From contig RSEF01000001.1 of assembly GCA_003993805.1 (NCBI GenBank), positions 68,819,175 through 68,883,174 on the forward strand: a DNA stretch of 64,000 nucleotides. Direction: 5' to 3'. Each line of letters starts with the position of its first letter. Positions within the stretch are counted from its first letter, which is position 1. Shown here one piece after another: positions 1-12,649 of this stretch. The DNA is from Himantopus leucocephalus. Lineage: Eukaryota > Chordata > Aves > Charadriiformes > Recurvirostridae. The position numbers and the translations under genes are program-made. Below the pieces are notes generated by a model that was not told where the DNA came from, made no database searches, and saw only the letters and a program-made list of their open reading frames with translations.

Positions 1-58
1 CCAGCACTGAGCCCTGGGGAACACCACTTGTGACTGGCCGCCATCTATTCACCAAAGA
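1..58 (-). repeat. CR1 LINE fragment, reverse-transcriptase part of ORF2
   Basis: Read on the minus strand, this piece translates as RPVTSGVPQGSVL. That is the conserved GVPQGS(V/L) reverse-transcriptase motif of CR1 non-LTR retrotransposons. The element continues leftward out of the window towards its 3' end. CR1 similarity fades near base 58, which fits the usual 5' truncation. Too little is visible to assign a subfamily or judge whether the frame is intact outside the window. Confidence 0.8.
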
Positions 59-3000
59 GGGACATGTCAGACCCCAGCAGGCTCCATTGTCTCAGTGGGT
101 CAGTTCTGCCAAGGCAATTCCTCCGTGGGTACCAGCCTCCTCGTGGCAGAGCTGCTCGTGAAATAAGGTGGTCCACTGCACAAGAAGGGGCAGCAGGCTG
201 TGATTCCTCCTCAGCGGGCAGCACTCAGTGGGCACTATACTCGGCTCAGCGGATAATACAGATGCAGTGCTGCTAATGTGGGCATGGTTCAATGGTAATG
301 TAAAGTCAGACGGGTTATCATGTGAGTAATGTGAAGTGCTGTGCAGGATACAACATACTGTACAGAATAAATACTGTCTTCTTTGCAGAGGGAGACATTT
401 GCAGGTAACTCCAATATTTATGCCGCATTCTTCCCTGTTTTCCCTTTTGGTTTTCATTATTCTGCTTTTTGGAATCAGTTCATTCTTATTCCTCAAGGGA
501 ATGGGAATATTTCCTTTTTTTTCATATTTTTAAAAAGCAGCTCTTTTGTTTATGTCATGCATATGATCTTCACCATCATAAATTAAGACATCACCTGGTG
601 TTATGCCCACAGGGGCAAGTAAAACCTTTGTAAATGGAAAAGTACATCAATATCTCATTTGCTTAATACTAGTCTACACATTTGAAACCAAACGGTAGTT
701 TTGCAGCCCTGGTGTGTTCTGAAACTGCCATACTGGTGTCATTTATTTTAGCCTGTTATAGAAAAAATAGACATGATCAAAAAACCTAAAGCTCATGCCT
801 GAGAAAAGACAGCAAGAAATCAGCACAATTTGTATTCTGCCTTACACTTTTTTAGGTGCAGAAAGAGATCCTGCTGCAGAAAATGCCTTTGACATAGATG
901 TTTGAGTGATCTGCTACACAGACAGTAAGGAATAGTATTTTATAAGTTTTTTATGGGGTATTAAAAATCCAAAGTGGCCAAGGTTTCTAATTGAAAAAGT
1001 CAAATATTTCAGAGTTTGAACAGAAGCACGATCTGCATTGGAGCGACCCCAGACTAATGGACTCTGTGTGTGTGTGTGTGTGTATGCTTGTGTGCGTGCG
1101 CGTGTGTGTGTGTTTCAGAGGGACATTCTTCGCTTCAGTTCCATTATAATTCCTTTAAATATTTATTACTGGAATGTAAATTCTGCTGAAAACTGAGGTC
1201 TTTGCTTTGGAAAAACCAGACCATCACCTACCACGGGTGTCATCGTTCAGTCAAATATCCAAGTCCCTTTTGGAGAAACAAAATTATTTGGTTATATAAA
1301 CAAGTCACTGCGCTGAACTATAAAAGTGGCGGGGGGGGGGAAAGAACAAAAACCTGCTGACTGCTGGTTGAACTACTCCTTGGCTACGTGTGAACTGAAG
1401 TTCTGCAGATCTAGCAAGAAGCAGGAGCAATATTAAAATGAATTGGTTACAAACAGTGGAAATAGTCCAGCAAGCACATTTAGAATATGCAGCCCTAAGG
1501 ATGGCTTTGTTTTCAGATTGGTTTGTCTTTATTTTGAATGTAAAACATTAATAAGCTTCTTAAGGAGATTGGGGATGGGAGAAAACATTAGCTGATCACC
1601 TTAAAGCCCGGGAAAATAAAAAAAGTTCTCAAGTTGCTGGATGAAATAACAAACTAGAATGGGTTTATACTTCTTACAATGCTATGAAAGCTTTACTTCT
1701 TGATCATTTCCAGACACCAGAAGGTTATTAAAAATCCACAAAGGGAAAAGAAATTTTACATTTATATGAGCTTTAAAACTTATTTTGGGACCTCAGCTTG
1801 TTACCAGTGTAATGCAGAGTAAACCCGTAACATGAAAAGTATCGCTCATCAAAAAGAGGGACCAAGGACCAGTCTGGCACTACCAACATTTGGGAGGGGA
1901 TTTATCACATAATCTTTGGGGTTACACTTTATTCTGGAGGGTCAAAACTGGAGTAGGCTAGTGTGGATAGTACCAGTGCTTAGGCTCAGGTATTTCTATC
2001 ACTTTAAACCACACTGTCATTTCAAGGATATAAATAGGCTTGGAAAAATCAGATTATTGAAAGGATTAAATTGGGATCAGTGTCAGTAATAATCTATTCC
2101 TTTGTGGTGACACCAACTGAAAGAGGGAAAGTTTGGGGGAGGGGAGTAATGCTGTACAATACTGCCTGTGGGTTGTGTGGGAATGGGGAATATAAAGGAG
2201 GGGAAGGAGGGTTAAACAGCACAGCCCCCACGTGCCCGGTAGGCAGGGCAAGCGTAAGGACGAGAAAATCCTCCCCAGAAATAGCACTGGCCGAAGACCC
2301 TGTCTCACTAGAGGCTAGTTACTGTGATGGAGTGTCAAGATATGCTAGTCGTTCTAGTTTATTAAACTAATAAAGTCTGGTTTTGCCTGTGTTCCCCTAC
2401 TTCCAGCCCCACCACCCAGCGGGCTCAAAAAGCCACAAAATCATAGACAGGATTTTTGCTTTATTTCCTTTTTTTATTTAAATGACATTGCCTGAATCTT
2501 CTCCCTACAGTGTCACTCCCGTTACGTCCTAACCGGGCTGGAAAAAAGGCAGCATGTGCCTGGCCACCATGTCCCCAGGGTCTCTGGGGCATCCCAGGCT
2601 GAGGATCGTAGTGTGATTTCCAAGCACCAGCCCCTCCATCTCCAGCTTGGCTCATTGCACTGCAGTTCCCCTGGCCAGCCCTCACTCAGCTGGTCCGTGA
2701 CTGAAATCCAGGCAGGTGTTGCCTACATAAGAGCTAAGCGAGAAGCAGCTGGTCTAGGCTCTTTATCATTGCTCAAAATACGTTTCTACAAGTAAGATCA
2801 AATTTATTCGGCTCTTCTGGATCCAGAATGATTTTGATAGCGGTGACTTTAATTTGGTGATAAATTGCCTGCTGAATTTTCTTTCATCCAGAAACATGAG
2901 AGAGCAGAGTACAGAAGGTACCTTGTGATGTTAAGCAAAGAAAGCATATTTAGACTCGTTTTCCATCTAGCCTTTGGAAGAAAGTTAAATGCTGGATTCT

Positions 3001-3245
3001 TAGTTCAGGAGCTCTATAAGTGAGATTCTGCTTCCCTGACAAGCCATTTTCTACTTACCTTCTTGCCCCAGTTTCCCCTGACACCAGCTTTGCTGTTTAA
3101 CAGGGTAGGATGTCCCTCTAGGAAGAGACACGGAATGATCTTCTGTATCTGATTCAAAGGGAGATTTGTCATTGGCCACTATTGGCTTTTGGGATGTGCC
3201 TATCCTTTTTTCCAGTTTTTCCTTAAAAAGAAGAATGAAGAGATG
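59..3245. other. Intergenic DNA upstream of HIPK2, no gene seen
   Basis: This is AT-moderate DNA with only short chance reading frames. It contains a TG-rich simple repeat (1065-1113) and a G-run near 1330. TATA-like words occur near 2028 and 2188, without a CpG island, a following open frame or other promoter context. In mammals the gene beyond the HIPK2 5' end is TBXAS1, transcribed divergently. I looked for its N-terminal exon on the minus strand and did not recognise it. Confidence 0.6.
1065..1113. repeat. (TG)n microsatellite with CG interruptions
   Basis: An alternating purine-pyrimidine tract of TG units, interrupted by TATGCT and GCGTGCGCG. Such tracts are length-variable and can adopt Z-DNA. 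Nothing nearby indicates a function. Confidence 0.9.
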
Positions 3246-3249
3246 GCAA

Positions 3250-3560
3250 TGTGAAAGATGGGGACGAACTTTTTAGCAGGGCCTGGTGCAATAGGACAAG
3301 GGATAATGGTTTTAAACTAAGGAGGGTAAATTCAGACTAGATATACAGAATAAGTTTTTACGATGAGGGTGGTGAAACACTGGAACAGGTTGCCCAGAGA
3401 GGTGGTAGATGCCCCATCCCTGGAAGCATTCAAGGTCAGGTTGGACGGCGTTCTGAGCAACCTGATGTAGTTGAAGATGTCCCTGGTCATTGCACAAGGG
3501 TTGGACTAGGTGACCTTTAAAGGTCCCTCCAACCCAAACTTTTCTATGATTCTGTGGGGA
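3250..3560 (+). repeat. CR1 LINE 3' end, plus orientation, 5'-truncated
   Basis: The segment has the characteristic order of the CR1 3' region. First comes the 'GGACAAGGG.TAATGG' stretch encoding the ORF2 C terminus. It is followed by 'GTGGTGAAACACTGGAACAGG', 'TTGCCCAGAGAGGTGGT' and 'GGTTGGACTAGGTGACC'. It ends in 'CTCCAACCCAAAC' and a decayed ATTCTGTG-type 3' motif at about 3548-3556. The ORF2 remnant carries stops, so this is a dead copy. The 5' boundary (about 3250) is approximate because similarity fades gradually. Confidence 0.88.
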
Positions 3561-6500
3561 AGGAGGGTATCTCACTGGGTAGGGGTCTTTTATCCTGCTG
3601 GCTGGCTGAGCCAACGGTGCTGGGAGACTGGTGGTAGTGCAGCTCAGGGCTTTGAGCACATTTCAAGAAATACACCTGACTATAATCAAGGTAGTGGTGA
3701 GAAGAAAGGAATGCAATGTTTCTTGGAATAAATAACACTTCTAATAACTACCTCACACTGCCCAATGACTGGAGCAAGAATAACAGGGTAAGCAATTCTC
3801 AGCACTGTCCTCAGGTGCTTTCCCAAAAGCTTACTTTCGATATGTACTAAATGAATTTATTTTTATTTTTTTTTACTGTTGAAGGAACAAAGGTTGATAT
3901 TTGGATTTGTGCATTTATAATTCTGTCTCTTGAGCGGCTTCCTCACAAAAACGTGTGGTTCTTTTCACATTTCCCATTTGTTTGGTTTTTTTCCTAAATA
4001 CGTATTTTAATTTCTTCCCCTGTTTCTTTAGACGCAAAATGTAAACCTCTGCATCTACAACAAAATCTTAGGTGCTTCTCTTTTCCTTCTTTCAGTCTTG
4101 CTTCTGCTTTCCGTTTTTACTTCTGCTCAGTTAACTAGTCATTTGTAATTGTTTCCCTCTTTATTTACGCGGGCATGTATTTTCCCTGGGAAACTGCTGC
4201 CTGGTCCTTTGGAATCAGTGTAACCTGACTCCAGCCCTGCTTCTTCTCTGCATACCTACTGGAGCAGCCCTCAGCTATCAAGGGGCAGCATCGCCGGCTC
4301 ACTTGGCCCTGGGTGACGGGTGCCCACTTGCTGTCCCCCCAGTGCACCACAGCATCTGGCGATGCACGTTCATCCCAACAGAGCCTGCCCTCAGGTGGGT
4401 TTCGAGGCCAAGAAACCTGCACAGGGGCAAAGCAGGAGAGGCGTGAGCGACTTGCGAGGGTGAGGAAGGTGAGGGCATCCCAGCATCGCGAGCTCCGTCC
4501 CTTCTCCGCCTGCCACTGCCACTCTTCTGCTGGGGAAACCAAGCTGGCAGCAATGGCATTACCTGCTTCAAAGCGCTCCTGCCAAGCACGTCACTGCTAT
4601 TTGTGTAATGGGCTGAAAGTCTTGAGTGAGCAGTGATACATAAAGGAAAAGCCTTAGCGTAATTACTGATCCTTACAGCTTTTCATTCCAGAAAATTTGA
4701 GGGTAAGGAAAAAGCTGGTAGGGTAAGCAGGAGATAAATCTTGGTTCATGGCACCTTCCTTATTTCTGTATTTCCAGCATGTCCCAGGGTTGCTGTCCCA
4801 CAGGCAGAGCTTACCAATGGTGCAATCCCTTTCTTCTACGTTTCGAAGTCATTTCCAGCTTTCTCCTTGGACATCAATTAGAACCATCAGAGCTGATCAA
4901 AAAGCAGGGAAAAAAATCTTCACAGGTACTTCATTTCAATTTCCTTCCTAATTTTTTTTTTATTTCAGATATTTTAAAAACATGTTTCAAACACTTATTT
5001 CTTGGGGTTGCAAGCAAATTTCCCTCTACTCTCCCATAATCAGGGAATAATAGAAACAACATATGTCCCCTTCTATACCCACATTAAAGAATTTTATGTC
5101 TGTCCCACTTAGGAACTAGCTGCTACTGTGACCTGCATTTTTTTTAATCTCATCTCCACTTTCTTGTGGGATCATTTTAATTTCTCTGTAGTGGTAGAAA
5201 GGAAGTCCCAGGCATGTGTTTTTCTCAGGATCAGGCTGAGACTCAGTCTCTGGCCACAGCTGGTGGTTAAGTTGGTCAAAGTCTCTAGTTTGTCTGAACA
5301 CCAAACTGTCTCTTTAGTACCAGTAGCCAGAAGAAATTCTTCACGTTAACGCCAGCCAGGCTCCAGCAGCTCTCTGCTCGCTTCTAGAGAGCTCCTGGTC
5401 CAAACAGTCCAAAGCCTGCCATGCTCTCTGACCGGGACACCTTCTGTGACTGTCCACAGCCTGGGAAGCAGCACCTGGTTTGATTTCAGCTCTCCCAGTT
5501 GCCACAGTTTGCTGGGTTTTGGAAAACATCCCATGGAAAACAAATTCAACAGCAGCCAGAGCGCAGGCTACAGGCAAAGTGGACTCAGGCTGCTGTGGGT
5601 GCTGCTCCTGGTGCCGCCAGTCACAGCGCCGGTGCCTTGGGTTGCCCACCAGCATGAGGGCCAGAAGCACGATATGGTCCAGGATGGAGCCATGGGCAAC
5701 CGGGTACCCCCCCAGGTGAGCTCACAAGCCGGGGTTGTTTCATAGCAGAGCACAAAACTCACTTTTTCCTCACGTGCCTCGCAAATATGAAAAGGAACAG
5801 GAGGGAGAGGACAAAGAAAAGTATTCGAGTCAAAGGGGCCAAGTGGAAGGATGGCAAGAGCAGAGTCCACTTTCAATAACATTTATGCTTATCTCAATAT
5901 TGCACCTGGCGCCTAGGTACTGTAGCAATTGGAACCTCATAAATACCAATGACAGATAGTAATTAGCACCCCATAAATACCATCAACAGATAATCTTGCC
6001 GCTAGGAAGCAAGAACAAGCTTTTCATACCCAACTGGCCAAGCCAGCTTGAAGTTGAAAATAACAAGAAGATGGAAAAAACACCATTTGAAAACAAAGGT
6101 CTTCCTCTGGAGTCAAATTTTTAATGGAAATAAAGCCTAAACCAGCAGCCTTATACTAGCCTGAGGCTCCAGAGTGCCCCAAGTCAATTTATATCTGGAT
6201 GATAAAAGGGTAGTCGATTGATTCATTACAGCTAAAGGCTGAGCTCCTAGGAATGCATGGGGCTTAATTTTTTTCTGGGATCCCTTTGATCTCTGGTGGA
6301 GGTTGAGGAGCAGGCTCTGAATTATGAAGATTTTTTGGAATTATATTGAGACCATTTCACAGAAAAGTCACCTTCAAGTCTCCAAGACTGTCTCTAGAGA
6401 CATGGGGATGGTGGAAAGCTTCTAGCATGACATTTTTATCTGAGAGAAAAGGAATACAGCAGATCTTAAAAGAATGATAATCCAATCACATTTGGACCAA

Positions 6501-7070
6501 CATTAAGATCTAGATGTAGGACCTCACGTTTTCTACATACTAAACTGAAAGCACAAGTTTCTATGAGGGTATCTGGAAGCAGTAACAGATTTACAGATCT
6601 CTGTGGATCAGCTAGAGGAGAAAGACAGACATCCTACACCAACCTAAAAAAACAGCGTTTGGCACATGGGAGAAACTCACCTTTCAATTCAGTGTGTTAA
6701 ATTCCACAGCAGTATTTACTCCAGGTTAACAAAAGGCGTTGGAGGTACGGTATCCGCTCCCTACTGTTCCCCCTCTACACAGAGCCCTCCCCATTTCCCC
6801 GTGTACCTTAAAGCCCAGAGGGTCTTTCACCTCGTCCTGCCTGCCAGCCTTTTGTCATGTTTGCTACCTGCTGTAGAGCTCCTGCAGCCAGACCGGTGGC
6901 TGAGAGTCTGCTGGAGTCTGGGTATCTTCTCATCACGGCTGGTGGCCAACAGGACTGGAACCCGCAGTTCAGTATCTGACAGGCGCTCCGGCAAAGCAAG
7001 TCACGTAACGAGGAAACCTCCTTCAGCGTAACTCTACTAACCTCCTCCATAATAATATAGAAATGCGGAA
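3561..7070. other. Intergenic DNA, no gene seen
   Basis: Only short, mutually overlapping chance frames occur here. The minus-strand frames around 5341-5882 were examined as possible TBXAS1 coding sequence because of synteny, but they show no recognisable cytochrome P450 N-terminal sequence. No repeat family could be assigned with confidence. Confidence 0.5.
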
Positions 7071-7074
7071 GACC

Positions 7075-7335
7075 TTGCGTTCACCGACTGTATTTACCTG
7101 TGCATTACAAAATATTACATAGCATATTTAGCAAAACAAGAGCTTTCAGGTATTCTCTTTGGTATGTAATTGTCAAGGGCAGAGCTGCACATCGAGTTTG
7201 TATCTGTGTTGAAACCTCCACCGGCTTAATTAGAGTAAAATGCATGAAGTGTAGTCATTATAATCAGCTTTGCAGTGACACAAACATATATGAGCGTTGT
7301 TTATATGACAGGAGTGTCCAGATTTTGCATCCAAG
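7075..7335. promoter_or_regulatory. Candidate conserved non-coding element (inferred)
   Basis: An AT-rich stretch containing homeodomain-type words (GGCTTAATTAGAG near 7224), an ATGCAT half-octamer near 7240, and CATTATAATCAG near 7256. No repeat family is recognisable. It sits just left of a CpG-dense patch. The call rests only on motif texture, and conservation was not tested. Confidence 0.3.
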
Positions 7336-7479
7336 CCTTTGCCAAGAAAAGCCAGGTTTGAGGGGGGAAGAGGGAAGGAGGGGAGAAAGGAAGACCGTAA
7401 GAATTGCTCAGCTGATATTTGCTAAAAACACACGGAAACAGCCGCTACGTCTTTCGCTGCCTCCACCCTTCCCAGTAGT

Positions 7480-7680
7480 CTCATTATGGTAAATAATGTT
7501 GCACTTATTTGAAAACTCAGGTTTCATAAGGCTGGCTGCGCCGGGGGAGCCGGCAGCGCAAGCGGCGCTGAGGAGCTCTGCGCCTAAATGCCAAACCCCG
7601 GCGCGCGCGCCCCTCCGCTTCCTTGGAGCGACTCTGTTTGCTTTCAGAGAACGGCTTGAACTCCTGCCTTAAAGTAAAAG
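7480..7680. promoter_or_regulatory. Small isolated CpG-dense patch, candidate enhancer or minor promoter
   Basis: About fourteen CpG dinucleotides fall within roughly 100 bases (7536-7632), including a GGCGCGCGCG run at 7600-7609. CpG is scarce in the several kilobases on either side. The flanks are AT-rich and look non-repetitive. No open frame, splice signal or TATA box is tied to it. It could be a CpG-containing enhancer or the promoter of a non-coding transcript upstream of HIPK2. Confidence 0.35.
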
Positions 7681-10600
7681 CATATCGTGGCAGATGATAC
7701 CCTAATCACAATGTCTAAATATAATACAAGGGAAGACAATTTAAGAGAGCTCAGCTACACTTTTTTAAGCAACTGTCAGGAAACTGCCTCTGTGGCTTGC
7801 TGCTTTAGAGTAAGATTAAATGAATCAGTCTCGCCATTTGAATGCGTGGGAAGTCAGAGACAGCCAAGTGACAACTAAGGACGGTTTATTTATAATTGGG
7901 CCCTCCTCCTATAGCTGTTTGTGCACAAGTCCTGTGCACTAAGTTCAAAAGTACCTGCCCTTTATGTAAAATTACTCACAAATGCTACGTGTAGGCCAGG
8001 TGGATGCCTACGCTGGTTTGGCTGATTATAAAGTTCATGTAATTATTATTGAACTGTCTAGTGATGTTTGGAAAAAAAATACAGCTTATTATGCAGCAGC
8101 TTCAAAAGGCTCTGACTCCCCGGTCCTTCAGCCAGGAATCTTTCACAACAAGGAAGAGCCTGCGCTGGGCATCGCTGCCAGGAGAAGTCCCAGGGGATGG
8201 CACGGGGACCAGGGCACTGCCTGAGCAGCAGCTTTGTGGCCAAGGCAGGTCTGTGAGGGCTGGAGGGTGATGCGGCGGCAGCGTTGGTGGACACTTTACA
8301 AGCAGGGACCTTTGATACTTAAGCTGCTGCTCCCCACTCCTTGTGCAAAAACACCTCTGACTTTAACCCAGAGGTTTGGAGGTTTCCAAAACAAGAGTTC
8401 CCAAAGACAGGTAAGAGCACTGTAGCTGCAGCTGCAATCACAAGCCTGAGAGAAATTCAGTGGTTTATGGTTTATCTGATTAATGAGCCCAACGGGAGCG
8501 ACATCGCAATGAGAAATGGGTTTGCCAAAAGAAAAGTGTGGGTATCTCATCTCCACCACCTCAGGATGTGGCCCCCAAACTTTTGAAGTGCTCTTCTGAG
8601 TGAGGAAAGGCAGTATCCACAAATCTGAGATAAAGCTGCTGAGAGGAGGACCCGGGAGTGGCCAAGGCCCTCAGAAGAAGAGCAGGATTGCTCTTTGCCC
8701 AGTCTCCAAGTGGGTAAGTCAATGGAGTTGAGCAGACCTCAGTCCCTCAGCTTTCCTTCCTCCTCACTTTGGCAGGCTTGGCCTTTAGTCTGTAGCATCA
8801 GCCTGCGCCCCTAACTGGGAAATATTATTAAAATGGCATTAAATATTAAGAGAGACAACACAGCATCTCTCACAGTGAGGGAGCTCCTGACACAGCAATG
8901 CTTTTCCTAATAAACTGCCTTGACAAACAGTTTACTTATATTCTTATTTCAATTAGATGAACTACTCTGCAGTGGTAAGGATGAGCGTGGCTGGGTGTTA
9001 TTATGAGAAGTAGTAAATATTTATTTGGCTCTCTCAGCATGGAAGTGGGTGGGCGGCAGGGTCTCAAGACAAGACCTCATCAGCACAATTTTTAAAGCCA
9101 TAGTCATGGGCTGCGGCTAACCAGCAAGGCACAACACTCTTGTGTGAACCCATCACCAATAGCTTAGCTAATAATATTAGTACAGCATTAACAGTGATGG
9201 ACATCATGGCCAGGTTTGGCCAGATCTGGGCTGAAAAGAAGATGACCTCCATTAAATAGACAAGTAAATGTAAATATTACAAGGGTTTCCCATGACCGGC
9301 CAAGAGGCTCCCGCCAAATTCAGGACTGTGTCGTGGCAGGCACTGCATGTACCAAATGTGCTCCTTGGCCCACAGTACTTAAATGCACAAAGTCCCCGAG
9401 CAGATTGGTGGTCAGGTCACGGGCTCAGATCTTCAGGCTCCCGGCTGAGCGAGAGAGCCCTGCGAAGGCAGGAAAAGGACAGCTGGGAGGTACTGGGAAA
9501 TTAAATCTAAGCAAATAAAATCTCCACCTCTGCTTTCTTGGAAACTTTGCCTGCCGTTTCAAGTATTTTCTGCTGGTGGCATGAGAGTCATGGCAGTAAA
9601 CACGCATGCTTGTCTTTGAAACACTGCTAGTCTTCTGCCCATTTGGGGAGGGGGGATAAAAATGTTTAACTTAGGAAAAGCAGTTGCTTTCCAGAAAATC
9701 CCATGAGGCTCTTTGCAGCACATGGGTTGGAAGCCATGAGGTTCCTGCCAGCACGTTCGTACTTATCCCTCAAGTATGGAAGATCAGCTTCGGCAAAGCA
9801 CCACAGAAAGTTTTATTACTTTGAAGTCACTGAGTTTGTCTTTTAAGACCTGACCAAAATTTTACCTCAGTCCGCATACATTTTTTTCCCTTATCATAAC
9901 TTCCAGTATAATAAAATAATTAACATTACTCTCCTGATACCTTTCTCTGAAATGGCTGTTTCAGAGGCTGAAGGGCAGAGGGAAGTCCCTTCCCTTGCTG
10001 CTGAAGCCATGTCTGAGATCGAACACAGCTGCTCTGCGCCGGTGAGGCCACGCAATGGGTCTTTTTGAGATGGAGTGCGGAGAATGGCACAGATAAAGCT
10101 GAGCGGCAAGGTGGGGTACGTGTGTGGGCCAGGCAGGCGTTGCCCAGTGGGAATTTGGTTTGTAACTCAGCTGGTGAGTAACACCATCAAGTCTATAATG
10201 ATAGGGGACCTCACCTAATGCCTCATCAAAAATACAACACACTTTGCAGAACAGAGCATCCCTCGCACAATCCTCTACAGGCACTTTATACAGCGCTATA
10301 ATCACAGCCTGCCCATATGTGACATTATTTTATATGTGTTGGCTTTTTCATCTGAAATAGTTTCCTCCTTTCCTTTTGACTGGTGTTCAGGAATGGATTT
10401 TAAGTGAGTGTTAAATCTAAAATTTCAGATCCAGAAGCACAGGGTTCAGAGTGCAAGACTATTCCTTGTGTGCGTGTACGCATCCCTGCAGAAATTATTT
10501 GGAGTCTGGAGCAGCTGATTTAAAACATTGGGCCAAATTGTCCTTCCAAGTGGCGGCATTTGGAGATGCATATCTGTTGCAGGCATAACAGCATCACTGG

Positions 10601-11230
10601 TACCAGTAGAGCTGCGCTGGCTGGTAGCAGCTGAGGCTCCGCCTGTGTGACCCTGCTAATGCCACTGGCCACCAAAAAGGTTGAGTTTATGCTGGCAGAG
10701 ACTGTCCCTCCCTTGGGAATGGCACTTTGGGTAAGAGGGAGTGTGTGAGCTGGAGTTTAGGTGGTTTCACCAAAGGAAGCTGAGGAATTACGAAGTGAAA
10801 TCAGGGCAAAATTTAAAGAGGGTCACTTGAAAAATTTCTTCTTTAAAAACTGGGAAAATATTGGGGGGAAGAAATCTAAAAATAACTTTGTTACACTCTG
10901 GATTACTTTCAGCAGGATATAAGGACTGCGTTTAATCTTTGTTGTGTAGAATGGGTATTTTTTTTCCTTCCTCTAAGCGTGTCTCTTAATACAGCCTTAC
11001 CGGTGGAATAATTAACAAAGCCTGCATCACAAATGCGGTGCTCTCAGGAGCGAGGTACTGATGTGCCCTTTCCCACTGCAGCAGAGGTAGGAGGGTTTCT
11101 AGCAAGCTCTGGGAAGCAGGAGTCTCCCAGGAATTTCTGAGCACAGAAAATGCACGACTAGGTGCTCTTGGCGATTTTCACCAGGAGGATTTTCTCCAGT
11201 GAATTTTTCCTCCTTCCAGCCAAGGACAAA
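7681..11230. other. Intergenic DNA, no gene seen
   Basis: No coding frame with family resemblance, no recognisable transposon end and no RNA gene were seen. Several short GC-balanced frames overlap each other on both strands, as expected by chance. Confidence 0.5.
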
Positions 11231-11239
11231 CCTCTGACA

Positions 11240-11480
11240 CTAGCCCACATTATTGTTTGAAGACAGATTGAAATCTCGTGATTCTGACATCGTTTTATTT
11301 TTAATTTCCACACTGCAAATGTCAGGGGAAAAAATACCCTAAAAATTATACTTCAGAAAAGACTATAATTACTTCCAATTAATTCATGGCCCTGGTTGTT
11401 TGAAAGACTTGACCACTGCTAGAATTTCATTATCTGATAAGCACTTTTTTTTTTACATATTTCAAAGTTTCTTTTTCAAT
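11240..11480. promoter_or_regulatory. AT-rich candidate non-coding element (inferred)
   Basis: AT-rich, non-repetitive sequence with homeodomain-like words (CCAATTAATTCATGG near 11377), a GATA word (TATCTGATAAG near 11432) and TTTTATTTTTAATTTCC near 11293. The appearance resembles vertebrate conserved non-coding elements. No alignment supports this. Confidence 0.2.
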
Positions 11481-12640
11481 AATAAGAAGAAAAGGATCCA
11501 AGACCCTGACAACAATACCTGAGCCAACTGCAAAAGCTCGATGATGGGAAATTGTGTTTAACCCCTCAAACGGAGAGGCCACATCATTTTCGCGGCATTT
11601 ATCTCAGCGATACTCCTGATGGGGAAGCAAGGTTCAGAAATGTGATCAGATGTGGTGGTAGGCATGGATGAGGTGACCCAGATCTCTGCCTTCCCTGGGG
11701 CCCTAATCAGACTGTGCACTTTCATCGCACCTCTCTTCCATCCGTGGTACCTAAAGCGTTTTACCAACATCTGTCCTGTTTCTCATTGCCACACTCCTGT
11801 CTATAACAGGGTACATTTATTGAAGCCACTGAGGTTATATCAGCATCATCTGGTTTCATAGCGGGAATTGTCTCATCCCTCTGTATATCTGCACCATAAA
11901 TCCAATTATTACCCCCTGAAAGAGGCACGTGCATCACATGAGCTGCACTGAGGATGCCACTGATGTTCAGACTGAGTAAAAATATCTGTGTTCTTACAGA
12001 GTCCCACTCGGTGGTGCAGTGGATAATTTTGCTGTGGGTTTCTGTGGTCTTATTTTGAACTTTAGCTATGAGAGGGCCATTGGTCCCCAACCCCACTTGA
12101 GTATGCAGCGTATTTTCCATATGCGTTCAAAAATAAGGGTCTTTACTCAGAACATTAAAAAATAAGTAGTTATGGTTCCAGTCCAGTACGCTGACTGTTT
12201 TCTGGTGTGCTTAGGAGCCAGTCTGTGTCATTTATTAAGATGAAGAGGGAGGTGCAGGCTGGAGGGTAGGAGCAGGAGTGTCTTCTGCAAAACATCTGCC
12301 TGTGAAAAGGGTCACATGAGGAGGGACGAGTGGTACTGAAGGGAGATGAGTGTAGAGACAGAGCAGCAGTAGGCTGTAAAGTCAGTTAATACTATAGCCC
12401 CTTTCCACTTAGCATCCCAGCCGGCAGTAAGCCCAAGTGTTTCAGTCGCTAGCAGCGACCCAAAATCCCAGTCACAAGGGATAGGATTTTCTCCAGGTGA
12501 TGCCATGGAGGCAGCCTTTACCAAGTGTTTGCTAACGATTAGCAGAGACGTAAGGCTGGGAATGGGTGTACCATAGCAGTCTGCCTGAGTGCCCGCAACT
12601 TGCACACAGAGCAGACATTCCTGCTATCCATGGAAAAATC
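11481..12640. other. Intergenic DNA, no gene seen
   Basis: The minus strand has a 119-codon frame (11761-12120) that resembles no known protein and has no splice or start context. Parts of 11570-11770 faintly resemble an old SINE, but not enough to name. Confidence 0.45.
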
Positions 12641-12649
12641 CTCCCCCAA

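Noticed and set aside
2028..2370. TATA-like words followed by a 99-codon frame as a small gene
   Set aside because: The TATA words are isolated in AT-rich DNA. The frame has no domain and a minus-strand frame overlaps it.
5341..5882. Minus-strand frames as a possible TBXAS1 N-terminal exon
   Set aside because: Synteny made this worth checking, but no cytochrome P450 N-terminal sequence (membrane anchor followed by a proline-rich hinge) could be seen.
11558..12120. Consecutive minus-strand frames as a small gene
   Set aside because: No family resemblance or convincing splice sites. Part of the region looks like decayed SINE sequence.
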